Source: Tetrastigma voinierianum
Taxonomy: Eukaryota > Streptophyta > Magnoliopsida > Vitales > Vitaceae
Assembly: GCA_016808115.1 (NCBI GenBank)
Contig: JAEQBH010004569.1
Span: forward strand, 229,694 to 293,693
Direction of reading: 5' to 3'
DNA: 64,000 bases
Below the pieces are notes generated by a model. It did no database searches, had not been told where the DNA came from, and saw nothing but the letters and a program-made list of their open reading frames with translations. The position numbers and the translations under genes are program-made. Shown piece by piece: positions 24,494-36,571 of this stretch (positions within the stretch are counted from its first letter, which is position 1; each line of letters starts with the position of its first letter).

Positions 24494-24870
24494 GAAGCCA
24501 CATGAAAATAATTACCCTACGCATGATTTGGAATTGGTCGTCATTGTGTTTGCATTAAAAATATGGAGACACTACCTTTACGGAGGAAAGTGTTTCATCT
24601 ACATATATCACAAAAGTCTTAAGTATTTGCCCTCACAACGGGAGCTTAACTTGAGACAATGTAGATGGATGGAATTGATCAAGGATTATGATTGTGTCAT
24701 CGATTACCACCCCGAGAAAGCTACTAGCGACCGACGCTTTGAGTAGAAAGTTAATGCAAACACTACGAGCACCAAATACTCATTTGTCATTATCAAACGA
24801 TGGTGCAATAGTGGCAGAATTAATGGCAAGACCAAATCTATTAAATTGGGTGCAAGAGCCTGTAGAGTGA
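24494..24870 (+). pseudogene. Gypsy B RNase H, second part
   Basis: Continues the RNase H domain after the inserted LTR: NNYPTHDLELVVIVFALK, IWRHYLYGGKC, a HKSLKYL block carrying the D/N-H-K region, and LNLRQCRWMELIKDYDC followed by a YHPEKA segment (family form YHPGKAN). The frame shifts at about 24725, after which DALSRK appears in the next frame. Confidence 0.85.
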
Positions 24871-26254
24871 TGAGAAAATTTACGCCATCGTGAAGTCGGG
24901 TGAATGGGGAAAGAGCGAGTTTTTCAGTGAATGAGGATAGATTCTTATATTATAGAGACTGGGTTTGTGTACTCGATGATAGTGAGTTGAAGAAATCCAT
25001 TCTTGAAGAGGCATACAGTGGATCCTTTACTATACATCTGTTGCTTGCGAAAATGTATCGGGTTTTGAGACTTCATGCGGTGGTCGAATGAAGAAGATAT
25101 TTGATTTTGTGACCAAATGTATGGTGTGCGGAAGGTGAGTGGAACACATCAAGTTCTTTCGGTTTGTTGCGACTGTTGAAGACTGGTGGAAATAGGACCG
25201 AGATCTGAATGGGTTTGTGGTCGGACCTGCGTGACGAGGTAGAAAGCATGATTAAGTTTAGATTAGGTGGTAGATGTCATTGACGAGAGTCGACTCATGT
25301 CTACCCATTAGGCGACTATTCACTTGATAGGATTGTGAGCTTTACGTGGAAATAGTTCGGTTCTGTAGGGATTCAGGTGTCCTATCATTTCATATAGAGA
25401 TCAGGTTCACCTCGAGATTTTAGAAAATTACTAGGGCTTTAAAGCACTCGACTAGAATTTCGAGCACGACTTTCCACTTACAGAGACATATAGGATAAGT
25501 GGAGAGAGTTATTCAAGTTTTAGAGGATATGCTTAGAAGTTGTGTGATCATTATGAGGTGGTGGGATAGAAATATTCCTCTAGTTGAATTTGTGTATAAC
25601 AATAGCTTCCGATTAGGTATTGGAATGGCACCTTACGAGGCTCTTCTACGGAAGGAAATTAGCCCAGAACACACCAGTAATGGTGACAGAGTTAAGTGAG
25701 GAAAAGAAAGTAATCATTGATTTGATCTAAGAGAGTAGGAGAAGGTGAAAATGATCGGAGAAATATTAAAGGTATTTGCGGATAGACCAAAGTCTTACAG
25801 TAGAGCGAAGAGAAGACTGTTCAATATGAGATCGTCGAAAGTGTTCTTGAAGTTTCTCTCCTTGGAAGAAAGTCATGAGATTCGGGAGAAATGGCAAGTT
25901 GAGCCACTAGGTTCATTGGTAGTGTAGAGTGATTGAAAGTGGGTCAGTTGGCATATAGGTTAACCTTACCTCGAGTTTGAAAAGATCCTGCGTTTTCACG
26001 TTTCAATGTCAGAGGTATAAGGTCGGACCTCCACACATGTGGTCTCTTAAGATTATTAAGCTTAGCCCAGGCATAACTTCACGAAGGAACCCGTAGAAAT
26101 CTTGGCTCGAAGTCAAAGTCAGAGACAATGAATTCGATAGTCAAAGTATTATGGAAGAACCGAGGTGGAGAAGCCATTGGGAAAGTGTAAATAACTATCG
26201 TCGACAATATCCCTTAGTGTTGATAAGAGGTAATTTTGATGTGAGGAAATCTTC
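24871..26254 (+). pseudogene. Gypsy B integrase remnant
   Basis: Starts with the pre-integrase segment GERASFSVNEDRFLYYRDWV (about 24902-24965) and ELKKSILEEAYSGSFTIH. The zinc-finger end is recognisable near 25090-25130 as FVTKCMVC in another frame. The catalytic core (25140-25490) is heavily scrambled and its D,D,E residues cannot all be placed. The end is clear again at 25499-25640: ERVIQVLEDMLRSCVI, then IPLVEFVYNNSF and GMAPYEAL. Chromodomain-like sequence is not recognised, although the region at 26090-26170 resembles the usual C-terminal end of such elements. Confidence 0.75.
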
Positions 26255-26269
26255 TAAGTAGGGAGGAGT
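26255..26269 (+). other. Polypurine tract of gypsy element B
   Basis: TAAGTAGGGAGGAGT immediately precedes the 3' LTR start (TATAACATCCC, the decayed form of TGTAACATCCC), as expected for the second-strand primer. Confidence 0.7.
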
Positions 26270-29200
26270 TATAACATCCCAAAAATAACCTTCTTGTCTT
26301 ATTATTTTACCTTATAGTATAATATGCTATTATAAATTTTATTTTATTTATTTTTTATTTTATCGGTTTTAAGTGATAGAAATAAAGGTTTTTAAAGTAA
26401 AAAATACATAAAATAAATAAAATCTTGAATTAATACAAGAGTAAAGGTTTAAGTGGTAAAATGTCAAAATGAGGACCCAAATGTCATAAATGAAAAGATT
26501 ATATTTCAAAATAGAAATGCTTGATAAGTTGTTATGCAAATAAAATAGAAATAAAGACTTTAATGCAAAATGAAAAGAAGCCAAGGAAGGCGAAGCAATT
26601 ATGCAAGATAGAAATAAGACCAAATTTGGTCTAATGAAATGAGATCATTTCTCATTTGGGTAAAAGGGGAGCTAGGGCTTACAGGTTAATGTTTTGGAGA
26701 GAAGGAGATCAAATTTTGGTGATTTATCTTCAATGGATTTGGAGATCTACTTGTGCTTACAAAGAAGAAAAGAAGAAAAGGTGAAAAGAGTGTTCAAGAA
26801 GTCCAAGTTAGGGCTACGGTTGAGAGAGGGGGAGAAGCCATCTTTGGACTCTACTTGTTCTTGAAGAGGAAGGAAGAAATAAAGCTAGAGGAGTGTTCAA
26901 AAAGATTAAAGTATGAATCTTGTCTAAGTTTGGGTATGGGTCCTTTGAATTTACTTGTTATGAACCTTTGGCTCCTCTTTGATTGTGTTTGGATTGGTAA
27001 AACCATAATTTAGTATATATATATATAGAGAGAGAGAGAGAGTTAGAGTTCAAACAGCCTTTTTGCTTTGATTAGAATTGGTTTTGAGGAATTTTTGTAT
27101 AAAGAAAATGTTGGGGTTTTAGAGGAGATGTTGTCAAAAACTTTCGAAAACCCATGTTTTTGTTTTGGCCATAACTTGGTCATTGCTCATCCAAATTGAG
27201 TGATTTAAATTTCTGGGTAAACTAGACTTCTAAAATAATATATTTTGTTGAAATAAGTGTATTCAAATTTGGACCCCATTGGACCTAGATATTCGTCAAA
27301 GTAAAGCTCTATTTTAAGGCAAATTTTGGTTCTGTTTTGGTACAGTTTTGATATTTAGGTCATAAGTTGAGTTTCACTCATCCAAATCAAGTTATTCAAA
27401 TTTTTGAGTAAACTAGCCTTCTAGGAGAACAAATTTTCTTGAAATAAGTGTATTCAAATTTGGACCCCATTAGACCCAAAAATTCGTCAAAGTGAAGCTC
27501 TGTTTTCGGGCAAATTCTGGTTTTGTTTTGGTACAGTTTTGGTGTCTCGGTACAGTTTTGGTATTTAGGCCATAAGTTGAGTTTCACTCGTCCAAGTTGA
27601 GTAATTCAAATTTTTGGGTAAACCAGACTTCTAGGAGAACAAATTTCTTTGAAATAAGTGTATTCAAATTTGGACCCCATTGGACCACAAAGGTCGTCAA
27701 AATGAAAGTATATTTTAGGCAAATTAAGTTGTTTGAAAATAGAATAGTCTCGGTTGTTTAGGACATATCTTAAGTTTTAGTGCCCCGAATTGGATGATTC
27801 CAATTTTTGAATAAAATAAATTATAGAGGAACAATGGACTTGAGGGAAGTTAGGTAAAATATGGCTCATTTGTTCCTAGAAATTTTTACAACTAATGGTG
27901 TATTGGGTAGAAATCAACCCTAACCAAAAACACTAGCATGCATGACTGATTTTTCTTTGTTTGTTCTCTGATTATGATGTATTTGTGATGGATTAGGAAG
28001 TGATAAAGAGCCTAACCTAAGGTCAGGGATTCAAGGATAGGAAGCCAGATAATCCACAATTTTTTTGGTTTGTTCTTCATCTTCTCTTCTTGTTTCAAGT
28101 TTTGTGTTTGTTTGTCAAACAAATCTGGAATGTTTGTTATGAAATCTGCGTTTTTGGTTTGAACCAGTTAAATCACAAAAATGTTTGATAAACATGCAGC
28201 TTGTATGCTTCTATTTAAACCATAAATAGATTTGTTTGAGTGTTGGTTAATTGACTTATAAAATGAACTGTAGTAGACGAACATGAGCGTACAAGCGAAT
28301 CCCATAGTCGAGAATGTTAATTGTATTGTAAAATGTGAAAATGGTATTATAAATTACCTAGTATTAATGCCCTTAAGAGAGATGTTAACCGTCATGTTCG
28401 AGTTAGGGATAAATTGGTATCACCGTGAGATTGATGTAGGAAATCTTTGCCGAACAAAATGATTTATAGTGGCATACCGATCCATAGCCCAGCGGGACAG
28501 TATCGATAGTGTACACAAAATGCAAATGTAAATAACTGATCCCGTGATCCCGGCCAAGACAATGCGAGTTATTAAATGTTTTATACCCGGTCTTTAGCCT
28601 AAGCGGGACCGTCTTTAGTGATCATTATCCTACGCACCAGTTTAATTTACACGTGCAGTTTGAGGCAAAATGATTAATAATTGTGTGGATTGTATGAATT
28701 GAGTTGTGACAAGAATAACAACACATGGGAGCATGAATGAGAATTATTGTATTTCTATATTTGGGAATAAAATGAAGTATGTTAAACTACTATAAAATGG
28801 GTATATTTATAAATATTGCATGGATCACATGAGTAAAGTATATTTGAAAGGTTGTTTGGAAAATATGTTGAATGTTTTTTAGATGATTAAGTGATGCATA
28901 TAGCAAAGGTTAATTGTTGTGCATATATATGTGGTATAATTGTTTGAAATGAGAATAGAAATGCAAAAAACCATTAAGCATGAAAATGCTTAGCTCGTTG
29001 GCTTTCCACGCGTAGGTACTGAGTAGATAGTGGCAGGACCGAAAACCGCAGAGCCTAGAGTCATCATCAAATCGTGCGAAGTCTAAGTAAATGCTTCGTC
29101 TCATGCATACACTTCATTCCATGATATCATGTGACTACTTTGTATTGAAATCAAAAGATGTAAAGATCTTCATAAGAAGATTATATTTTCAAAGATAGGA

Positions 29201-29493
29201 GGTGAACTTTGACAAATATTTTGTAAATGATTTGAAAATGGCATAGAAATGTTGTTTTGTATAAATATTGTATTAAAGTATAGTAATGGGCCCTCTTGAA
29301 AAAATATAATGCATACTTCCTATAATAATGAATGTGAAATAGTAGTGATATCATATTCACATATATAAATATGATTAAATGGATATTAAATATCCTACCG
29401 AAATTGAGTATATGAAATGTGTTTTACAGATAAATGGATTTAGTGGTCCGCATCCCTGGGTCTAGTCCAGCCGTCGGGTATAGGGGCGCGATA
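26270..29493 (+). repeat. 3' LTR of gypsy element B
   Basis: 3.2 kb, starting TATAACATCCCAAAAATAAC and ending GGGGCGCGATA, equivalent to GGGCACGACA at the 5' copy. It lacks the 2.4-kb insertion of the 5' copy and so defines that insertion exactly. It contains a TA/GA microsatellite at 27016-27041 and a three-copy tandem array at 27180-27790. Confidence 0.85.
27180..27790 (+). repeat. Three-copy tandem array in the 3' LTR of gypsy B
   Basis: Three copies of a roughly 200-215 bp unit, each marked by ATAAGTGTATTCAAATTTGG, then ATTCGTCAAAGTGAAGCTCT-like, then TTTTGGTACAGTTTTGGT-like and CATAAGTTGAGTTTCACTC blocks. The end of the second unit also carries a small internal duplication of the GGTACAGTTTTGGT word. 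Confidence 0.8.
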
Positions 29494-30110
29494 ATACCCA
29501 TAGGTACACTACAGAACTGAACTGAGATATGCCTTAGCATCAGGGCTGATGTCTTTTGTTTTCATATGGTTCATTATTCATATACATATCATATAAATGT
29601 TTGCCTGCATATACAAGCGAAAATGAATAACAAGAACACCGTACAATAGGTACCCATAGGTACAATATAGTACAGAACAAGAAGTTGCTGTAAACGGAAT
29701 CCACTTAAAGGCCCTATCACAACAGGAGTGCTGAATTGCACTAAACAAGCGTACTAAATAGCACGAAACATACGTGTTGGTAGCACGAAACACGAGTGCT
29801 GGGTAGCACTAGTCCCTATTTATTCACTATCCAGTCTTAAGCAGGCATACAATTATATGTGTTTTAGAATATGTTACATTGTTCTTAATATCATTCATGT
29901 ATTTATGTAACCCATTCTTTTAGGCTTAATAAGAATAGAAACAAAATAGGCAGAGAAAATGCAAGAAAACAAAGCTTGTGCACGCCGCCGGCGAGTACCT
30001 GGTGGGTCGGTCTCGGGTTCGCCTGGCGCGTGTGAACGTCGCCTAGACGAAGACATAACCAGTCGAAGAGACATAACCAATTTGGACAACGCCTTTAAAT
30101 TGAAGGGCAT
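29494..30110 (-). repeat. Right part of an older LTR split by gypsy element B
   Basis: Minus-strand LTR-like sequence with repeated ATAGGTAC words (29503, 29647-29664), an AGTGCT/GCACGAAAC array at 29725-29810, and a GC-rich palindrome-like block near 29985-30050 (CGCCGCCGGCGAG, CGTCGCCTAGACG). It is taken as the continuation of 13791-14088. No protein-coding content was found. Confidence 0.4.
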
Positions 30111-30506
30111 CGAATAAGCATGGTGGCATTTGGCCCTTTTCCATCAGACCGCCGGGTAAATAAAACGGATCAAAGCGACTGCTTCATTGACTTCGAACCA
30201 ACTAAAAACACAATTATGGGGTGAGTTAGGATTTTTCCTAACCTTCATTTATCTTGAAAGCTTCAACCTAACTTTTTTTTTCTTCCTCTTCTTCCTTCTT
30301 TTCTTTTCCTTCTCTTTGCTTGAACAAGAGGCCAGAGCAAATGGATTGAGCAATAATTTTGGTCTCCTCAGTACCTGTTCCGGGTACCATAGCTCTCAAG
30401 CCTAAAAATGGAGAAATTCCTCCCCTAAATGACAAAGATTGTTCTCTTAATGTAATTTGGCTCATGTTTTTTAGTCCTCCCTTTTTATTCGATTTATGGC
30501 TGTATA
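30111..30506. other. Unclassified stretch with a T/C-rich run
   Basis: Contains a T- and C-rich run at 30268-30318 and otherwise mixed sequence. No gene or retrotransposon protein is visible. Confidence 0.3.
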
Positions 30507-31374
30507 CTTAACACCCAAAATACACCTAGTCGTTTTTTAAAACATAATTAGGGTATATTATAAATCTGTTTGAAATTTTTTAAAACATGAAATTATTATT
30601 TTTGCTATTGAAAAATTCGAAGCAGATTTAATATCGAATATAGAATTAAATTTGTAACTTGTCAAAATAGGACACAAAAGACATAATATAAGAAGATGGT
30701 AGGTTATTATATAATGACCTGTTGATTTATAGATATGGAGTTAGAGATAGCTTCTTGATAAAAAGTAAAAATATCAATGATGACCAAATTTAGTCATACA
30801 TTTCTGAAGAGGGAGTGGAAATGTTGAGGAGAGGAAGAAAGAAGAGGAAAGAAGAAGGAAGAGAAGAGAAAAATGTATGGATTTTGTATGGATTTTTATG
30901 GATTAGTTTGGATATTTGTATAGATTTCTATGGATTTGTATGAAAAAAATCAAACCATAAACCTATTTTTGATGAATTGGGTCTAAAAGAACCCTATTTG
31001 GTATATTGGTTTTGTTTTGGACTTGGGTTGGTTGATTATAGTCCTCAATTGAGGAATATTTGTATTAAGAAAATATTGGGGTTTTAGGGGAGATCTTTGT
31101 CAAATTTCTCAAAAACTCATAATTTTGTTTTGCCATAACGGTCATCACTTTGTCAGAATTGAGTTATTCAAATTTTGGATAAACTAGACTTATAGGAAAA
31201 CATATCTCAGCAGAATAAGTATATCAAATTAGAACCCTTTGAAATCTCAGAGAGTATCAAATTGGAAGCGACAAGTGGTGTGCGGCAGATGAGACACAAT
31301 TGTCATTTTTCTGATTGTTGACCTCCAACTTCGGATGGCCATAACTTCTTCGTCCAGTGTTCTTGGACTCTATG

Positions 31375-31665
31375 GAAAGCCCTTTGAGTCTATAATTCAT
31401 CCATATATAGTTTAATGACATTGGAATTCATATTAGGTCCAGAAATAACGAAAAAAAGCAGGTAGGTACATGGGTTACTTGGGTCATTGTTCATACAGGA
31501 AGCCTCGACTTAAGGCAATTCATAATTTGCTTAGATTCGAACTCCATTTTGGATGTTATTAAACTGTAAATCCCTTTGAGTCTAGATCCATCCATACATA
31601 GCTTGATGAAATTGGAACTCATATTAAGTCCGAGAAATCGCAGAAAAAGCAGTAGGCCTTCTTTA
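31375..31665 (+). repeat. Two-copy tandem repeat in an LTR
   Basis: Two copies about 193 bases apart. Each begins CCCTTTGAGTCTA and continues with CATCCATA, TTGATGAAATTGGAACTCAT-like and AAAAAGCAGTAGG-like blocks. Confidence 0.6.
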
Positions 31666-31954
31666 TTAACCATAGTAATTCCTATTATGAACTCATAAAT
31701 AGCTCATAAGCATACATGGTAACCATACTTATTCATGCATATAATGAGATATGAAAAATGCAAGATCACGAATAAATGATTATAAATATACATGGCAGCG
31801 CTATAATTACGGGATGATGATAATTATTCGGGGAACATACGTATGCGAACATAAAATACACGTGGATTATGCCTTAGAACTGGTAGAGCCTGGATGGGCA
31901 TGCCTATTAGGAAAAAACAAGTTTGCGGCTTATCTTGTTCCCGGTTAGCTGTTT

Positions 31955-32085
31955 GGGTCATTCTGAGCGCCTTCAAGCCCTTATAGATGGACATTGCTCT
32001 GTCTGATGATGCCGAGCGCCTTCGAGCCCTTATAGACCAGTATTTCGTACAGTGAGAACAACTCCTTTGGGCCCTTATAGTTTTC
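31955..32085 (+). repeat. Short repeat array in an LTR
   Basis: Three copies of a GAGCGCCTTCGAGCCCTTATAG-like word at about 31965, 32012 and 32065, the third more decayed (CTCCTTTGGGCCCTTATAG). Confidence 0.6.
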
Positions 32086-32747
32086 TTTATCCACTTCTAA
32101 GGTTTATGCAGGCATGAAACATAGAACAAATGACTTGAATATGACATATGAAATGACATGATATAATATGAGAAGCATAGCATTGCTATGTGATGATATG
32201 TAAACAGTGACAAGTACATGTTGACAAGAATAAGAAGAAAGATGTAAAATGGCAGTAGAAATGAAATAAGATATGATAAGAAAGTATAAGATTACGTAAA
32301 CGTAGTATTAAATTATATGTATGCAACATATATAAGCATGTGTATATGACAAGTATGGAATATGAGATAAGTATTTGATATGTTATAAGTATATGTATAT
32401 GTGTAAAGTGTGATGACTTTTATTAGGGGTTGTCCATGAGTATTATTCCCACTAAGCTATAAACGCTTGGATCATTTCATGCGTATAGGTATAGAAGGAA
32501 ACCCAGAGGGCCAAGGACAATCGTGTGATCAAAGTCAACACATCACTAGGTGCCCACTGGAAGACCTTTTGGTTTATTTTTGTATATGTAGTTTTGGTTT
32601 CTTTTGTAAACAATTTAAATATTGTAACTGTTGAATATTTCCATATAAGGATTTTGTATATATTTTGTAATCCGCTGCTACAGAATATAGTACAAGTTAA
32701 ATGTTTAACATTATATGAATGAACAAGCTAAAAGTTTATAAGTTTAT

Positions 32748-33920
32748 AGAAATTTACATGTTACAACCTGAAAGTTGTACTACACATGGGCAAGAAAATA
32801 AAGTCTTCAAATTAAACAAGTCTCTATATGGTTTAAAACAAGTACCTAAATAGTGGCATGAGAAATTTGATAATGCTTTGTTGGAGAAGAAATGGTTTTT
32901 ATACGTGAAGTGGATAAACCATATATACAAAGTACAAAGAAAGAATGTGTAATTATTACATTGTATATAAGCTATGTTGATTTTGGCACTAACTTTGAGT
33001 GAGTACATAATTACCGGTTCTTTACAATTGACATGAAAGATATGAGTGAAGCTAAGGTAATTTTGGGTGTGAAGATCACAAGGATAGGTGATAGTATAAT
33101 GTTATCACAAAACATTATGTTGAGAAAATACTCAAAAGGTTCGGACATTTTCGATGCCACACCTATGAGTACCTCTTATGATGCTAACACCCATATAATG
33201 AAAAATCGAGGTGATCCTATGGGTCAAGCTGAGTATGCACAGATTATTGGGAGTATGATGCATTTGATGAACTTTTCTAGACCAGACATAGCATATGCAG
33301 TGTGTAGATTAAGTAGATATACACATAATCCCAATAATGATCACTGGAGTGCATTAGCTATACTAATGAAATACTTAAGAGTCATATGAACTATGGTATC
33401 TATATAGTGGTTCTGTTGTGTTGGAGATGTCCCTGATGATGATAAGCCCCGGATCTCTGATTCGGATGAGATAAAATCCCTGACCAGTTGTAATCTTTAC
33501 TTTTGGAGGTGTTGTTATTGCTAGGAAATCATCTAAACAAACTCTCATTGCTACTTCTATCATGGAGTCAGAGTTTATAGCTCTTGAATACGCAGCGAAA
33601 GAAGGCCCGAATAGTTAAACTTCTGTCGGGGAATTTCTTTGGGAGTCACGACCAACACCGGTGTCTATGATTGTGATTGCTGACGGCATTATTAATCGCA
33701 AAGATAAAGCATTCAATGGGAAGCAGACACATTAATTACAGGAACATGAGAATTAGGTAGCAGGTTGTTGAAAGATGAATTATTTCCGTGTATGTAAAGT
33801 CGAAAGTGAATTTGAATCCTCAGAGTATAAGCCTTTAGGAAGTAAATTAATTTTAGAAACATCAAGTGGAATGGGACTTAAGCCAATATGAGATTAGCAG
33901 TGATAGGAACCGAACCTTTG
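32748..33920 (+). pseudogene. Copia C reverse transcriptase and RNase H remnant
   Basis: Only the 3' half of a copia pol is present. Blocks in order: EIYMLQPE and KLNKSLYGLKQ (32750-32850), KDMSEAKVILGVKI, then EYAQIIGSMMHLMNFSRPDI followed by AYAVCRLSRYT (33033-33389), a SDSDEIKS-like and SWKSS-like region, TLIATSIMESEFIALEYAA (about 33540-33600), and at 33830-33890 a PLGSKLILETSSGMGLKP-like end. The catalytic YVDD block near 32975 is lost. Stops and frameshifts occur throughout. Upstream it is replaced by the LTR 30507-32745; downstream a 0.55-kb untranslated part leads to a polypurine tract. Confidence 0.85.
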
Positions 33921-34483
33921 TAATTGGAGATCCCATGAAGAAGGTTCATATGGGTAACAACAAGTCACTTGCCAAATCCTGCTAGCACCAACAAAATTAT
34001 CCCTTCCTATGGTGTGGTTATAGTGTTAGAATGCATAATTTGAGAGGATGAGTAATATTCTTAATGATTTTACTCATACTTATGGGTGGTATATATATAA
34101 TCACGATGTGTACTTGATGAAATCACCTATATAAGTGTGGAGTGAAATGGCTCCATGAATCGAGCCTTAATGAGATTTCTAGAGCACTTATGAAATAATT
34201 GAAACATAGCAGTGCATAGCGATCGCACACAGCGGCATTGAGCAATAAGGAAATCGTGATGTGTTCTTGATGATAAAGGTCACTAATTCTGATAGAGAGA
34301 ACTCTGATCATAGAAGCTATAAGCTTCACCAAAACTTCATAAGTTAAATCTTATTCATCTATGTTTGGTTCATAGTTCATTGAATACCAAACTTAAGGCA
34401 TTAACCCCTTTTTCCATATTCCAAACAAAGTGTTTTAAATACAAAGATTTTTAATACAACCTTCTTTTGAAAAATGTGGGGAT
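33921..34483 (+). other. Copia C 3' untranslated region and polypurine tract
   Basis: No protein coding. It ends with GAAAAATGTGGGGATA (34469-34484), the AATGTGGGGGAT type of polypurine tract that in many plant copia elements lies immediately before the 3' LTR. Here the next base belongs to a gypsy LTR, and a plausible copia LTR start is found only at 43747. Confidence 0.55.
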
Positions 34484-36313
34484 ATATGACACCGAATCGG
34501 GTGTCAGTTAACAATCGCGATCGACCGCGGAATACTCGTGGATGTCGGGTAGCCAGAGCCACTCTAAGCTCAGACGAGATTTCTTCTTGCGGGAGAGCTC
34601 TCACCACAGTCTGGCCTGTCCCGATATGTGGCAACTTTGTCGATATTTTACAAGCCACATCGGGTCCATATACAATTAAAATAGGTAAAATGGGTCACGT
34701 AGGCACATACATCAATACTCACTAAAAATATCCGACCAACTATATTACATGGTTAAAGAGAGTTAAGAAATCCTTAATACAAACATATATTAAGATTTAA
34801 ATTTTAATACATGTTATACAAAAACTTATCGAAACCACAATCAGGCTTCCTTCTAAATATGACATCCCCAGTGGCCTTAGTCCTCTGTACACTCTGTGCT
34901 TGAAATAGTGATCCTCGGCCAATAAGGGTGGCAGTACGATAATGATAATTTCCTACGTGGGTTTCTCCCCACCTAAGTGCATATCATGTGAACCGTCACA
35001 CTCGAAGCGAATACGTGATCTCTTGAATGTCTATATGCCCGATCCGTATCTCAGTCCTCACTTGACTCCTGCATGCTAAGCGAATGCGAGTAAAATCACG
35101 AGTTTTCAGAAACAAAAGCTTTTTGTTCTCGAAACTTCTTCTTAGGATTTCGGGGTAAAATTTGATGGACAACCCTTCGAGGAGAATGCGTTTGGATAAC
35201 CACTCGAGAAACAATTCATAAGGCCACTCCGACGTGAATTGTTAGACAATCTCCCCAACACAATTCTCCGGAAAATCTTAAAACCGAAATTTCTTTCACA
35301 AACATTTTTCGTTTTTGTTTCTTTCATTTTTGTGTCATTTTTAACTAAGCTTCAATACTCTAGGGTTTTGGGGTGCATATGGAATCGTTATGTGTCAAAT
35401 ATTTCGTCTTAATATATAAAAACATGTATATACTAACATAATTAACTCATAAATCATGTTATTTAATTTGCAACCAATAATACGAAAATTAGCTCACATT
35501 GGCTAATTAACAAAGATGATAATTCATTTTGAATCACCCAAAACATACAAAATCACACAACACATCACGTGAACAGTGAAACCCTCGGGTTGGCACTATT
35601 CACGTAAACATGATGGGATTTTTTAAACCGATTCCGAAGATTTTGAGGCCAGATACTTGCGACCTTCAGGCCTCGACAAATCCTCATCCATAAAATGGAG
35701 TCTTAGCTAAAGAATAAACAAAGTAGGAAAGAATCTCTACCTCCAGGTTATGAACTCCTGAAATCGGTGCCATAGCGTAGCCCTCATAAGCTTAGATGGA
35801 AACTTTGCTTCTTGCTCGTCGAGCGAAGCGGTGAGCAGCGGGAAATCTAGAGAGAGTCACTCTTTCTCTTCTGCAAAATCTCAAATCCCACCTGCTGCAC
35901 GTTTTTGTGTTTTGATGGAGAAGAGAGGCTAACCGTTTTTATCTTACATACTCGTTTAACTTTCTAATAATTCCATCCATGTCCTTTAAGTTTGGATTTG
36001 ACACTTGGCTTAATCTAAGCCATTCATTTTCATCATCTCTTTAAATCATCTGACATGTCGCGTGAGTGCCTGTAATAGGTGACTTTTGTCACATCACATG
36101 TCTCTCCTGAAGCCGTTTTCACGACACTTTCGACTACCGATTGCCTGCGAAGTATGAAATTAGATTTTCGAGTCGATGTAGTAGGCTAGATTTGGCGAGA
36201 GCCGATTCCAGCGATTGAAATGCGTTTAGATCATCAGGATTTAGAAAATTTTCGGGTTTGACCCGAAATGCGGATTTTACCATTTTTTCAAGAATTCGAA
36301 TTTTCCGGGTTTA
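34484..36313 (-). repeat. 3' LTR of gypsy element E
   Basis: Aligns along its length with 41963-43743. Shared landmarks are GAATACTCGTGGATGTCGGG near the left end, GGTCCATATACAATTAAA, ATCAATACTCACTAAAAATA, AATACAAACATATATTAAGA, AAACCCTCGGGTT, CACTTGGCTTAATCTAA and a terminal AAAATTCGAATTTTCC-like block. About 1.83 kb. Divergence between the two copies is large by eye, with many small indels. Confidence 0.85.
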
Positions 36314-36326
36314 TTCTCCCCTCCTT
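36314..36326 (-). other. Polypurine tract of gypsy element E
   Basis: On the minus strand this reads AAGGAGGGGAGAA, directly next to the 3' LTR, whose start reads TAAACCCGGAAAATTC (probably TGTAAACCCGG originally). Confidence 0.75.
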
Positions 36327-36571
36327 AAAAAGAATTTACGTCTGAAGTGCATGCGATCATAAAAATCACACATGCGTATCACGAGGTCATATCTGCATGC
36401 ATATGAAGCTAGTCATTTAAGTATTAAACAACTAAACCGCGTGCCTTAGTCTCTAAACAAGAAGGGATAGGTGGCGTATCGTGCCGCTCCCACGTTGACT
36501 CCTCCGTCTCGGTCTTTTGCCTTGCTTCCTCACTAACCTCACGATCTTGCATCATAAAAACCCAGATCTGG

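Larger units (their letters stand above)
14089..29493 (+). mobile_element. Gypsy element B, plus strand, LTR to LTR with two nested LTRs
   Basis: A chromovirus-like Ty3/gypsy retrotransposon. The 5' LTR (14089-19547, including a 2.4-kb insertion), a TGGTATCAAAGC primer binding site, gag, protease, reverse transcriptase, RNase H and integrase remnants, a GGGAGGAG polypurine tract and the 3' LTR (26270-29493) follow in normal order. Without the two insertions the element is about 10.9 kb. The LTRs agree closely over long stretches, which points to a fairly recent insertion, yet the coding part has many stops. It is the best preserved gypsy copy here. Confidence 0.85.
30507..32745 (+). repeat. 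Gypsy-type LTR abutting the copia C fragment
   Basis: Starts at a decayed TGTAACACCC-type end (CTTAACACCCAAAATACACC). Its layout resembles the gypsy B LTRs: an early purine-rich GAAGAAGGAAG region (30815-30870), a GTTTTGCCATAACGGTCATC-like passage (31125), tandem units (31375-31665), a GAGCGCCTTCRAGCCCTTATAG repeat (31955-32085), and an AT-rich end. The right end is set only by where copia reverse transcriptase begins (about 32748), and no normal CA end is seen, so it may be truncated. Confidence 0.5.
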
